From NCBI GenBank assembly GCA_027296805.1, contig JAPUIR010000109.1, positions 1-7,928 on the forward strand: a DNA stretch of 7,928 bases, in the 5' to 3' direction. The position numbers and the translations under genes were made by a program. The notes under the pieces are model-generated. The model had not been told where the DNA came from, did no database searches, and saw only the letters and a program-made list of their open reading frames with translations. The DNA comes from Chloroflexota bacterium. GTDB lineage: Bacteria; Chloroflexota; Dehalococcoidia; Bin125. This document shows positions 1 through 6,274 of the stretch, in pieces; within the stretch, counting starts at the first letter, position 1; each line of letters opens with the position of its first letter.

Positions 1-693
1 CCTACGACGCTGCGCAGGGCTTGGGAGTTCCCCCCGGCGTTCTTGCGCATTGTTTGGCTGCTCCTGCTGGCAGGCGGCCTCGCCCTGGCGATCTGGGCCG
101 CCATCGACGATCACTTCCCCGGCGACGTCGCCGTTGGGCGCTGGCTTCAAGACCACGATCCCGGCGGTCAGCCATTGATCGACTTCTTCCGCAACGTCGG
201 ATCCTCGGAGGCGGCGGTGGTCACGATCGCCGTCATCTTCGCCTTCCTCAGCCTGACGCGCCGCCGCCGCATGGCCTTCGTGGTGCTCGGGCTGGTGCTC
301 GCTCTGGTGCTGCAGACGGTGCTTAAGGAAGTCGTCGATCGTCCCCGTACCTCAGTCCTCTTCCTCGACCAACGAACCAGCTTCGATTCGCCCAGCTTCC
401 CCAGCGGGCACGCCATGAGCAGCATCGCCGTGGGCGCCACGCTCCTCTATCTCGTCTGGCGTCTGTCAGGCCTTCTGCTGGCGCGCCTCACGGTGAGCGT
501 CTGGGCGCTCGGTCTCGCGCTGTTGACGCCTTGGGTCTCCATCACCGGCGGTGTGCATTGGCCTTCCGACGTGCTGGGCGGACTGGTCTGGGCGACGATC
601 TTTCTTGCGCCGTTCCTCGTCGGCATGGAGTGGGCCCGGTCCGCGGACCTTGCCCTCGGGCCTGATGCCCGCGGGCCGGATCCTCCGGCTTAG
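1..693 (+). CDS. PAP2-family (type 2 phosphatidic acid phosphatase) membrane phosphatase, 5' end uncertain
   Basis: Integral membrane phosphatase of the PAP2 / lipid phosphate phosphatase superfamily, expected to hydrolyse a lipid phosphate or diphosphate at the membrane face. The reading frame is open from base 1. The only start-like codon is TTG at 43, which has no Shine-Dalgarno sequence, so the gene probably begins left of the window. Numbering from that TTG gives 216 residues. Hydrophobic segments lie near 4-20, 57-70, 78-93, 126-145, 148-162 and 180-195. Motif 1 is K95-x6-R102 followed by T instead of the usual P. Motif 2 is PSGH at 120-123. Motif 3 reads SITGGVHWPSD, with His172 and Asp176 present but Ser166 where the family normally has Arg. 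The tail after residue 200 is polar and rich in Pro and Asp. The stop TAG at 691-693 overlaps the end of the converging SDR gene. Family membership is clear; the substrate is not (undecaprenyl diphosphate and phosphatidate are both possible). Confidence 0.85.
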   Translation, partial: PTTLRRAWEFPPAFLRIVWLLLLAGGLALAIWAAIDDHFPGDVAVGRWLQDHDPGGQPLIDFFRNVGSSEAAVVTIAVIFAFLSLTRRRRMAFVVLGLVLALVLQTVLKEVVDRPRTSVLFLDQRTSFDSPSFPSGHAMSSIAVGATLLYLVWRLSGLLLARLTVSVWALGLALLTPWVSITGGVHWPSDVLGGLVWATIFLAPFLVGMEWARSADLALGPDARGPDPPA

Positions 694-1673
694 ATCCGCA
701 GATCGGGGCGCTCCTCCGCCATCGACTCCAAGGTCTGACGCAGTGCGGCGCGGAGCCCGAAGACCGGCTCGAACCCCGTCACCGTTCGCAACCGTGAGTC
801 ATCGATCAGGTGGGGACGACCCGTCAGCGTCACGTACTGCGGAACATCGCGCGGCGGTTTACCGATCCATTCCCACAGTCCGGCCCGTTGCGACCAAGAT
901 GCCACCGACGCCGGGACGCTGCGCACCTTCGCGCTGCGGTGGAGCAGATCGTGCATCTCACTGACCACGGTCGACCAGTCGGTATCGAAGCTCTTGACGT
1001 GAAAGATCGAGTCGATCGCGTCCGCGGAGCGGTCGATGAGCCCCCACACCGCCCGCGCCAGATCCGGCCCGTACGCCAGCGACACCGGCGCCCGCCCGCC
1101 GCCAACCAGGCGCAACGGCCGTTGGTCGAGGAAGTGCAGCAGCAGCCTCCGCATCAGCCCGCGGTCGCGCGGCCCGAAGCTCAGTGCCGGTCGCACCAGG
1201 ATCAGCGGGATCCGACGTCGGTACGTCCGCGCCGCGCGCTCCGCCATCGCCCGGCTCTGCTCCAGTGCGCCGGGCGGCCGCATCGCCCAGCCCTCGTTGA
1301 CCGGCCAGTGCGGCAGAGCATCGCCATACATCGTCGTCGAGGAGAGCTGCACGAATCCGCCCACCCCTCCCTCCACCGCCGCGTCGAGCAGGTTGGTGGT
1401 GCCGCCCACGTTGACATCGTCATAGGCCTCCCCGCTCAGGCCGGGCGAGGTGAGCTGGACGGCGTTGATCACGAATTCGGCTCGACGCATGATCGGCCGC
1501 ACCGCGTCCAGATCGAGCACGTCCACCTCCACGACCTCCAGCTCCAACTCCCGCAGACGCGCGGCATCGCTGCCTGGTCGCACCATCGCGATCGGCTCCA
1601 CATCGTGCCGCAGCAATTCATCGATCAGGTGGCCACCGATGAACCCGCTGGCCCCCGCCACTACGATTCGCAT
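690..1673 (-). CDS. Atypical extended SDR / NAD-dependent epimerase-like protein lacking the YxxxK pair
   Basis: A 327-residue Rossmann-fold protein of the extended short-chain dehydrogenase/reductase superfamily. The N-terminus starts MRIVVAGASGFIGG, giving the nucleotide-binding GxxGxxG at 7-13, and D51 and D53 follow the second strand region. An SS pair is at 111-112 and an RPxxSFGPRD segment, the counterpart of the usual RPxxVYGPRD, lies near 195-205. Where relatives carry the catalytic Tyr-x3-Lys, this protein reads L137-E-Q-S-R141. Nucleotide binding therefore looks intact, while classical proton transfer by Tyr looks absent. The start ATG at 1673 was chosen because the fold begins exactly there. 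The frame stays open to 1928, but that extension is Arg-rich and would overlap the divergent gene. A GGAGGGG stretch sits about 16 bases upstream, which is far for a ribosome site. The substrate is unknown; relatives act on nucleotide sugars, sterols or quinone-associated complexes. It converges on the PAP2 gene with a 4-base overlap. Confidence 0.85.
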   Translation of the reverse strand: MRIVVAGASGFIGGHLIDELLRHDVEPIAMVRPGSDAARLRELELEVVEVDVLDLDAVRPIMRRAEFVINAVQLTSPGLSGEAYDDVNVGGTTNLLDAAVEGGVGGFVQLSSTTMYGDALPHWPVNEGWAMRPPGALEQSRAMAERAARTYRRRIPLILVRPALSFGPRDRGLMRRLLLHFLDQRPLRLVGGGRAPVSLAYGPDLARAVWGLIDRSADAIDSIFHVKSFDTDWSTVVSEMHDLLHRSAKVRSVPASVASWSQRAGLWEWIGKPPRDVPQYVTLTGRPHLIDDSRLRTVTGFEPVFGLRAALRQTLESMAEERPDLRI

Positions 1674-1775
1674 GCGCGAAGTGTAGGTGCCCCTCCGCGC
1701 GCCCCCCGGCGCCGCGCCTGTCTGCATTGGCTGGCGCACTGCTGCCCGGCGCTGCCTGGTACCCTTGTCCGCCCC

Positions 1776-1783
1776 AAGGAGGG
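1776..1783 (+). promoter_or_regulatory. Strong Shine-Dalgarno sequence fixing the start at 1787
   Basis: AAGGAGGG lies 3-4 bases before the ATG at 1787. It is the best ribosome binding site in the window. It decides for the 96-residue product over the longer open frame starting at 1727, whose extra residues are low-complexity and lack a ribosome site. Confidence 0.75.
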
Positions 1784-1786
1784 CCC

Positions 1787-2077
1787 ATGACCGCCTTCGA
1801 TCTACCCGGCGAACTCGGCGGCATCGAGTTTGGACGCCTCGACGACGCCCCCGTCCAGACCCAGCATGGGCTGCTTCGAGTGGAGACCATGGGCTACGAG
1901 GTACGCGTCGGGCGCTTGCGCGCGTCATGGTCTCGCCCGCGTCGGGTCACCGTGACTCGAGCCGACGGCCTCGCGGAGACCGCGCCCGTCCAGGACGGCG
2001 CCGGTCGAGTCATTCTCACTCTTTGCACGGCGGCCGTCTTCGTGGCCGCCGTGTCGTTCGCCATCAGCAGAAGGTAG
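1787..2077 (+). CDS. Small protein of unknown function with a single C-terminal membrane helix
   Basis: I do not recognise this 96-residue protein. The first third is mixed and slightly acidic. The middle, about residues 36-58, is strongly basic (YEVRVGRLRASWSRPRRVTV), followed by a short acidic stretch. Residues 75-93 form one hydrophobic helix (VILTLCTAAVFVAAVSFAI) ending in SRR, so it looks tail-anchored, with the soluble part most likely in the cytoplasm. There is no N-terminal signal peptide. An excellent ribosome site precedes the ATG. Its stop TAG at 2075-2077 lies inside the ribosome site (AAGGTAGG) of the next gene, whose ATG follows 7 bases later, so the two are almost certainly co-transcribed and perhaps translationally coupled. 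The neighbour is a GerW/YtfJ-like protein with the same C-terminal-helix layout, suggesting that the two act together at the membrane. That joint role is inference. Confidence 0.7.
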   Translation: MTAFDLPGELGGIEFGRLDDAPVQTQHGLLRVETMGYEVRVGRLRASWSRPRRVTVTRADGLAETAPVQDGAGRVILTLCTAAVFVAAVSFAISRR

Positions 2078-2084
2078 GCAACCC

Positions 2085-2498
2085 ATGCCCGACTCAGAGA
2101 TCGAGGTTCCGGAAGTGGCGGAGCTGGCGGGCGCCGTCTCCCGTCTCGCGGAGATCGCCAGCGCCGATTCCGTCGTCGGTCCGGTCCAAGAACGCGACGG
2201 TCGCACCGTGATCCCGCTGGCCTCGGTCTCAGCCGCCTACGGCTTAGGCATGGGTTACGGTCGTGGCATGGAATCCAACCCCGACTCCGAGGAGTCCGAC
2301 GGCTCCGGCGAAGGTGGTGGGGGCGGTGGCGGTGGCCGTGGCACCGCTCGTCCGGTCGCGGTTCTGGAGATCACCGCCGACCATCTGCGCGTGCATCAGG
2401 TGGTCGACAGCACTCGGATCACCATCGCGTCACTCGCCTTGGCCGCCTGGTCGGTCTATTGGATCACGCGAACCGTCCGCAGCTTCCGCCACGGCTAG
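2085..2498 (+). CDS. GerW/YtfJ-like protein with a C-terminal transmembrane helix
   Basis: A 137-residue protein resembling the GerW/YtfJ family (Pfam Spore_YtfJ). In Bacillus, GerW is a sporulation protein needed for normal germination, but relatives are also found in non-spore-formers, where the role is unknown. Family-like features are VVGPVQERDGRTVIPLASVS at about 30-49, then a Gly/Tyr-rich turn (AYGLGMGYGRG), an acidic Ser/Asp/Glu linker at 65-76, a run of eight glycines at 77-84, and PVAVLEITADHLRVHQV at 90-106, matching the family's closing strand. The odd part is the C-terminus: residues 112-131 (ITIASLALAAWSVYWITRTV) form a membrane helix that classic YtfJ lacks, followed by a short basic end. 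The start ATG at 2085 has AAGGTAGG just upstream, overlapping the preceding stop. The gene ends 17 bases before the stop of the converging radical SAM gene. The family call is by eye from motif pattern and is fairly confident; function is not assigned. Confidence 0.75.
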   Translation: MPDSEIEVPEVAELAGAVSRLAEIASADSVVGPVQERDGRTVIPLASVSAAYGLGMGYGRGMESNPDSEESDGSGEGGGGGGGGRGTARPVAVLEITADHLRVHQVVDSTRITIASLALAAWSVYWITRTVRSFRHG

Positions 2499-2515
2499 GC
2501 GGCCCAACGACAGGC

Positions 2516-3598
2516 CTAAACCCACACCCCCGGCACCGTCGCGCCACAGCCGTCGCACACCCCACCGGCGCCGATGCGGTCCTCCAGCAGCTCGAAGCCC
2601 ACGCGGCGCACCAGCACCTTTCCGCAAGCCGGGCAGTGCGTGTCCTCGCCGCTTCCCACCTGTCCCGGCAGGTTCCCCGGATAGAGGTAGCGCAGCCCCG
2701 CCTGCTGCCCGTATTCGACCGCGCGCAGCAGCGACGCGGCGTTTGTCGGCGGCGTCTCCTGCATCCGGTAGTCGGGGTGGAAGGCCGTGACATGCCAGGG
2801 AATGTCCCGGGAGATGGCGGCGAGGAACTCGGCCGCCTCACGCAGCTCTTGCGCATCGTCGTTGAACCCCGGCACGACCAGCGTTACGACCTCCAGCCAG
2901 ACCCCGCGTTCGTGCAGTGACTGGATCGTGTCCAGGACGTGGTCTCGCACGCCGCCCAACTGCCGGTAGGTTTTGTCGTTCATCGATTTCAGGTCGACCT
3001 TGTACGCGTCGACCCAGGGCTGCACATAGTCCAGCGCTTCCGCCGTCGCGTTGCCGTTGGAGACGAAGGCCGTCTTCAGCCCGGCCTCGCGCGCCCGGCG
3101 AAACACTTGCACCGCCCACTCGATCGTAATCAGCGGCTCGTTGTAGGTACTGACGACCAGAGCGCAGTCGCGTTCGATCGCCGCCTCCACGATCGCGTCG
3201 GGCGTCACGTCCAGCAGCGCCGATCCCGCCGCCTCGTCCCGCAGCGATTGCGACGTGACCCAGTTCTGGCAGTAGCCGCAGTGAAAGTCGCAGCCCAGCA
3301 TCCCGAACGAGAGGGCCCGCGAGCCCGGCAGCACGTGGAAGAAGGGCTTCTTCTCCACCGGGTCCACCTGCAGGCCGGACACGTATCCGGTCGGGACGCG
3401 CAGCGTGCCCGCGTCGTTGAAGCGGACCTTGCAGATCCCACGCGCCCCAGGCGGGATCAGGCAGCGATGCCCGCAGGCCACGCAGCGCACCCGCCCGCGC
3501 TCCAGCGGCTGGACCAGTTCGCCGCTCATGGTGTGCGCGTCCAACTGCTCTCGCAGGCTCTCGCTGTCCGCCTTCGTCGGTAGAGGGGGTCGTGACAT
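2516..3598 (-). CDS. amrS: AmmeMemoRadiSam-type radical SAM enzyme (AmrS-like)
   Basis: A radical SAM protein of the pyruvate-formate-lyase-activating-enzyme-like group (COG1180). It has 360 residues from this ATG. An N-terminal cysteine cluster (C39, C42, C46, C56) in the context RVRCVACGHRC precedes the radical SAM motif C103-x3-C107-x2-C110 (CDFHCGYC), which should bind the 4Fe-4S cluster and S-adenosylmethionine. TYNEP at 151-155 and the KVDLKS strand at 200-205 are typical of the group. The C-terminus (YPGNLPG, then CxxC at 322-325 and CxxC at 348-351, ending PGVWV) is the AmrS-type zinc-ribbon-like tail. The family is usually encoded with AMMECR1 and Memo homologues, neither of which is in this window; its substrate is not established. 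A second possible start is ATG at 3529 (MSGELVQPLERGRVRC), giving 337 residues, closer to the usual family start. The first 23 residues of the longer form are unremarkable, and neither start has a well-spaced ribosome site. The gene is divergent from the alpha/beta hydrolase. Confidence 0.88.
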   Translation of the reverse strand: MSRPPLPTKADSESLREQLDAHTMSGELVQPLERGRVRCVACGHRCLIPPGARGICKVRFNDAGTLRVPTGYVSGLQVDPVEKKPFFHVLPGSRALSFGMLGCDFHCGYCQNWVTSQSLRDEAAGSALLDVTPDAIVEAAIERDCALVVSTYNEPLITIEWAVQVFRRAREAGLKTAFVSNGNATAEALDYVQPWVDAYKVDLKSMNDKTYRQLGGVRDHVLDTIQSLHERGVWLEVVTLVVPGFNDDAQELREAAEFLAAISRDIPWHVTAFHPDYRMQETPPTNAASLLRAVEYGQQAGLRYLYPGNLPGQVGSGEDTHCPACGKVLVRRVGFELLEDRIGAGGVCDGCGATVPGVWV

Positions 3599-3643
3599 AC
3601 TCCGAGCCTACTCCGCGAGCGCAACCCTCCCGAGAGGTGATCC

Positions 3644-4423
3644 GTGCCAACTATCGAGCGAGCCGGCTGCAGTCTCTTCTATGAGATCGAGGGCGACGGT
3701 CCCGCGATCGTCTTCGCGCACGGCGCCGGCGGTAACCACCTCTCCTGGTGGCAGCAGGTGCCGGTTTTCCGCGATTCCTACCGCTGTGTAACGATCGACC
3801 ATCGCGGCTTCGGTCGCAGCGTGGTCGACGAGGGCGGTGCAGCGCCCACCCCCGACGCCTTCGCCGACGATCTCCTCGCCCTGCTGGACGAACTTGCCAT
3901 CGACAAGGCCGCTCTCGTCGCGCAGTCCATGGGGGGCTGGACCTGTCTCGGACTGGCGTTGCGCCACCCGCAACGCGTCGCCGCTCTCGTCATGGCCGAC
4001 ACCCTGGGCGGCGTCAGCAACGATCTGATCGAAGCGGCCCGCCGCCCTGGTCGCGAACGGATGCAGGAGTCTGGCCTTGGACGTCTCGCCTATTCCCCCC
4101 GACTTCGCGACGACCGTCCCGAGATGGCCTTCCTCTACGACGAGATCTCCGGCCTCAACCGTCCCTTGTCCGAGATCCTGCCGGGCGGGCTTCCGACCGA
4201 GATCGATCCCGACCGCCTCGCTTCTCTCGAGACGCCGTTGCTCTGGGTAGTGGGCAGCGAAGATCCACTGATGCCGCCCGCTGCCGTCCAGGAGGGGCAC
4301 CGTCTCACCCCCGGCTCGCAGTACTTCGAGGTGGCGGAAACGGGGCACTCGGTCTACTTCGAGCGCGCAGCGCAGTTCAACGCCCGCTTGCGCACGTTCC
4401 TCGCCGACGTGAGTTGGGACTGA
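3644..4423 (+). CDS. Alpha/beta hydrolase (3-oxoadipate enol-lactonase / esterase-like)
   Basis: A 259-residue single-domain alpha/beta hydrolase, full length for the family and without signal peptide, so cytoplasmic. The oxyanion-hole motif HGAGG is at 26-30. IDHRGFGRS at 51-59 is the conserved loop after the third strand. The nucleophile elbow is AQSMGG with Ser95 (Ala replaces the first Gly of GxSxG), the acid is Asp207 in GSEDPLMPP, and the base is His235 in ETGHS. The full triad is therefore visible. The start is GTG at 3644, preceded by GAGAGGTGA at a normal distance. Family members hydrolyse esters, lactones or C-C bonds, and sequence alone does not choose among them. It is transcribed away from the AmrS-like gene and ends 6 bases before the end of the converging secreted protein gene, so it appears monocistronic. 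Confidence 0.88.
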   Translation: MPTIERAGCSLFYEIEGDGPAIVFAHGAGGNHLSWWQQVPVFRDSYRCVTIDHRGFGRSVVDEGGAAPTPDAFADDLLALLDELAIDKAALVAQSMGGWTCLGLALRHPQRVAALVMADTLGGVSNDLIEAARRPGRERMQESGLGRLAYSPRLRDDRPEMAFLYDEISGLNRPLSEILPGGLPTEIDPDRLASLETPLLWVVGSEDPLMPPAAVQEGHRLTPGSQYFEVAETGHSVYFERAAQFNARLRTFLADVSWD

Positions 4424-4429
4424 CGCCCG

Positions 4430-5779
4430 CTACCGACTCGACGCGGTACGCAGCTCCTCCAGCACGGACAGGTGGTAGTTCAGGCTCGGATCCCAAAGCA
4501 TGAATCCCGAGCCGCCCGCCTCCGCGGAGGCATCGATCTGCGCCTGCACCTCGCTGGCCGAGTAGTACAGCTTGCGCGACTGATAGTCGTGGAAGTCTTG
4601 CAGCCAAGGCCGCACGAGGACTGTCTCGAACGGTGCCACTCGCTGCACGGCGAGCCCCACGCTCGTCTTCACCACCAGGAACGGATTACTGGGCGGGTAG
4701 CTCAACCCGAACCAGCCCGCCGTCCAGGTGCTGGGGTAGACCATCGGCGAGTAGTAATCCAGATGGGGTGCCATGTCCTCCAGCACCTGCCCGATGCCGC
4801 CATCGTGGTCGATCACGGTCGTTTGGCCGAAGGTATCGATCGACAAGGCCGCACCCACCGCGTGCAGCGCGCTCGCGGCTTCCCGGGTAAAGGCCGTGAT
4901 CGCCGCCGAGCGGGCTTCCGGTGTGGCGTTGTTGCGCACCACGACCCCGGGGTCCGTAGGCAGCCGGACGTAGTCGTATTGCACCTCATCGAACCACTTC
5001 GCCGCTTCCACGCCGATCGCCACGTTGTGCGCCCGCGCCGCCTCGCTAAAAGGGTTCGACCAGGCCAAGCCAATGCTGTCGACGAACACACTCCCGGTGG
5101 CCGTGAGAATCGCGTCGGCGGGGAACGCCCGCGCGAACCGGCCGTCGAGGAACGTCACGACGCGCGCGATGCGGTACACGCCAAGCTCGCCGAGCTCGGT
5201 CAGGAAGCCTTCCACGTCGGTTCCGGTGCCGCGCACGGCGCGCATGTCGATCACCTGCTGCGTCGCGGCCAGCGGCAAGACCGAACCCGCTTCATCCTTC
5301 ACGTCCACCACCACCGCCGAGATCAGGTTGGAGCGGGCCAGGCCCAGCGTCCATTCCATCACCTCGGTGCGGCGCAACTCGTCGTAGGGGATGTAGATCG
5401 CTCGCACGTCGAGCGGCTTCAGGAAGGTCACTACGTAGTCTGCGGTCGTGACCCGTCGCTCGACCTCGTAGCCGGCCGACACCACGTTCAGGTGGTCCGT
5501 GCGGATCTCGGCCGGGATCAGGTAGCGCCCAGCACTGTCCGTCCGCACGGAGGTCAGCCCAGTACCGATGTGGGCCCCTCCCACGCGCACCACCGTGCTG
5601 CCCTCGCGTGCGAGCACGATGCCGCGCAGCGGCTTGTTGATCGCGACGATTGCATCGGGAGCGTTGTTGAGACCCTGGTGAGGGGCAGCGTCTTTCGCCA
5701 GCGCGCCTGAACCCCCGGCCAAGCTGGCCAGGAGCACCGCGAAGAGGAAGAGAGGCATCCGCAGACGCTGACCGGACAT
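4430..5779 (-). CDS. Secreted DUF4015-type putative glycosyl hydrolase with N-terminal beta-sandwich domain
   Basis: A 449-residue exported protein. Residues 1-28 form a signal peptide (basic start, hydrophobic core LFLFAVLLASLAG, cleavage likely after ALA-28); no lipobox cysteine is seen. Residues about 50-120 look like a carboxypeptidase-regulatory-like or similar beta-sandwich repeat (RGIVLAREG, then RTDSAGRYLIP, then SAGYEVERRV). From about 125 to the end lies a barrel matching the DUF4015 putative glycosyl hydrolase family: AIYIPYDEL, VVVDVKDEAG at 157-166, FDEVQYDYVRLP at 263-274, ALSIDTFGQT at 311-320, DYYSPMVYPSTW at 341-352 and FMLWDPS at 426-432. Asp264, Glu265 and Asp269 are candidate catalytic acids by position only. 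The substrate is unknown; an extracellular or envelope glycan is the reasonable guess. GGAG lies a few bases before the ATG at 5779. A sigma70-like promoter with a palindrome sits upstream, so this gene is likely regulated apart from the operon to its right. Confidence 0.82.
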   Translation of the reverse strand: MSGQRLRMPLFLFAVLLASLAGGSGALAKDAAPHQGLNNAPDAIVAINKPLRGIVLAREGSTVVRVGGAHIGTGLTSVRTDSAGRYLIPAEIRTDHLNVVSAGYEVERRVTTADYVVTFLKPLDVRAIYIPYDELRRTEVMEWTLGLARSNLISAVVVDVKDEAGSVLPLAATQQVIDMRAVRGTGTDVEGFLTELGELGVYRIARVVTFLDGRFARAFPADAILTATGSVFVDSIGLAWSNPFSEAARAHNVAIGVEAAKWFDEVQYDYVRLPTDPGVVVRNNATPEARSAAITAFTREAASALHAVGAALSIDTFGQTTVIDHDGGIGQVLEDMAPHLDYYSPMVYPSTWTAGWFGLSYPPSNPFLVVKTSVGLAVQRVAPFETVLVRPWLQDFHDYQSRKLYYSASEVQAQIDASAEAGGSGFMLWDPSLNYHLSVLEELRTASSR

Positions 5780-5812
5780 GGGACTCCGTTCCGGGTCCCG
5801 ACCACCGGCTTA

Positions 5813-5841
5813 ATCATCGACAGGTTCTGGTTGACGGTCAA
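5813..5841 (-). promoter_or_regulatory. Candidate sigma70-like promoter for the secreted DUF4015-type gene
   Basis: Reading the minus strand, TTGACC (5841-5836, five of six matches to the -35 consensus) is followed after exactly 17 bases by GATGAT (5818-5813, four of six matches to the -10 consensus). Transcription would begin near 5806, leaving a leader of roughly 27 bases before the ATG at 5779. It lies in the only sizeable gap (97 bases) among the right-hand minus-strand genes. This is called from consensus match alone. Confidence 0.45.
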
Positions 5842-5842
5842 C
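5830..5842. repeat. Perfect 13-base palindrome over the -35 box (candidate operator)
   Basis: GTTGAC-G-GTCAAC is a perfect inverted repeat with 6-base arms around a single central base. It covers the whole candidate -35 hexamer of the promoter for the DUF4015-type gene. A dimeric regulator binding here would block or modulate polymerase. The loop is too short for an RNA hairpin terminator. The regulator is unknown. Confidence 0.45.
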
Positions 5843-5876
5843 GGCGAATGTGATGCCTGGCTGAGGTAACTACGCC

Positions 5877-6254
5877 CTATCCGGATGGGCCCCGTTGACG
5901 CGCCGCTTCCCGTTCCGCCTCATCCTTCAGATTGGCCAGCCCCTGCGTCACAGCTACGAGATATGGGGTCATGCTGCGCCCCAAGCTCACGATGTTGGAG
6001 ATCGAGTGCCGCAGGCCGGTCGCCGTCACCTCCACCGCCACTTCCGTGTGCTCCGGCTGCACGCTCAGGCGATAGTCGTAGCGCACGACCAGCCCCCGGC
6101 CCATCCGTACCCAGATCGCGATCCGGCGCGGCGACTCTTCGTGCTCCACCGACACCTGCCCCGCCTCGATGCCCTCTTGGATCTCCGCTCGCAATATCGC
6201 CCAGATCACCTTTGGCGCGGCATGAATCGCAAACGCACGCTCGTTCTTCGCCAT
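5877..6254 (-). CDS. SRPBCC / START-like (polyketide-cyclase-type) small protein
   Basis: A 125-residue protein with the look of the SRPBCC (Bet v1/START-like) fold. It opens with a first strand and helix (FAIHAAPKVIWAIL at about 8-21), continues with alternating strands (IAIWVRMGRGLVVRYDYRLSV, then TEVAVEVTATG) and closes with a long C-terminal helix (about 90-118) that ends in charged residues. Such proteins bind hydrophobic ligands in a cavity; a few are cyclases or lipid carriers. There is no signal peptide or membrane helix. The start is ATG at 6254, with only a weak ribosome site. It follows the HAD gene by 20 bases on the same strand and is the last gene of the operon. The fold assignment is moderate; ligand and role are unknown, though a lipid or other hydrophobic substrate would suit the neighbouring reductase and acyltransferase-type genes. 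Confidence 0.7.
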   Translation of the reverse strand: MAKNERAFAIHAAPKVIWAILRAEIQEGIEAGQVSVEHEESPRRIAIWVRMGRGLVVRYDYRLSVQPEHTEVAVEVTATGLRHSISNIVSLGRSMTPYLVAVTQGLANLKDEAEREAARQRGPSG

Positions 6255-6274
6255 TTTGGGAGCCTACGGTGATC

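Noticed and set aside
657..671. CGGGC-CTGAT-GCCCG hairpin near the end of the PAP2 gene
   Set aside because: It has only a 5-base stem, lies within coding sequence, and is not followed by a T-run, so it is not a convincing terminator.
1723..1787. Possible extended -10 (TGGTACCCT) before the small membrane protein gene
   Set aside because: It has only three matches to the -10 consensus and no -35 hexamer at a proper distance.
810..1790. 326-residue plus-strand open frame
   Set aside because: It is antisense to the SDR gene, rich in His, Arg and Pro with no domain pattern, as expected of a shadow frame in GC-rich DNA.
1674..1928. N-terminal extension of the minus-strand SDR by 85 residues
   Set aside because: The extension is Arg-rich low-complexity sequence antisense to the well-supported small membrane protein gene, and the Rossmann fold begins exactly at the ATG at 1673.
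2939..3583. 214-residue plus-strand open frame opposite the radical SAM gene
   Set aside because: It has no recognisable motif, and the opposite strand encodes complete cysteine clusters of a known family.
4472..5710. 412-residue plus-strand open frame
   Set aside because: It is antisense to the secreted DUF4015-type gene. Its composition is Arg/His/Val-rich without motifs, and the opposite strand has a signal peptide and domain motifs.
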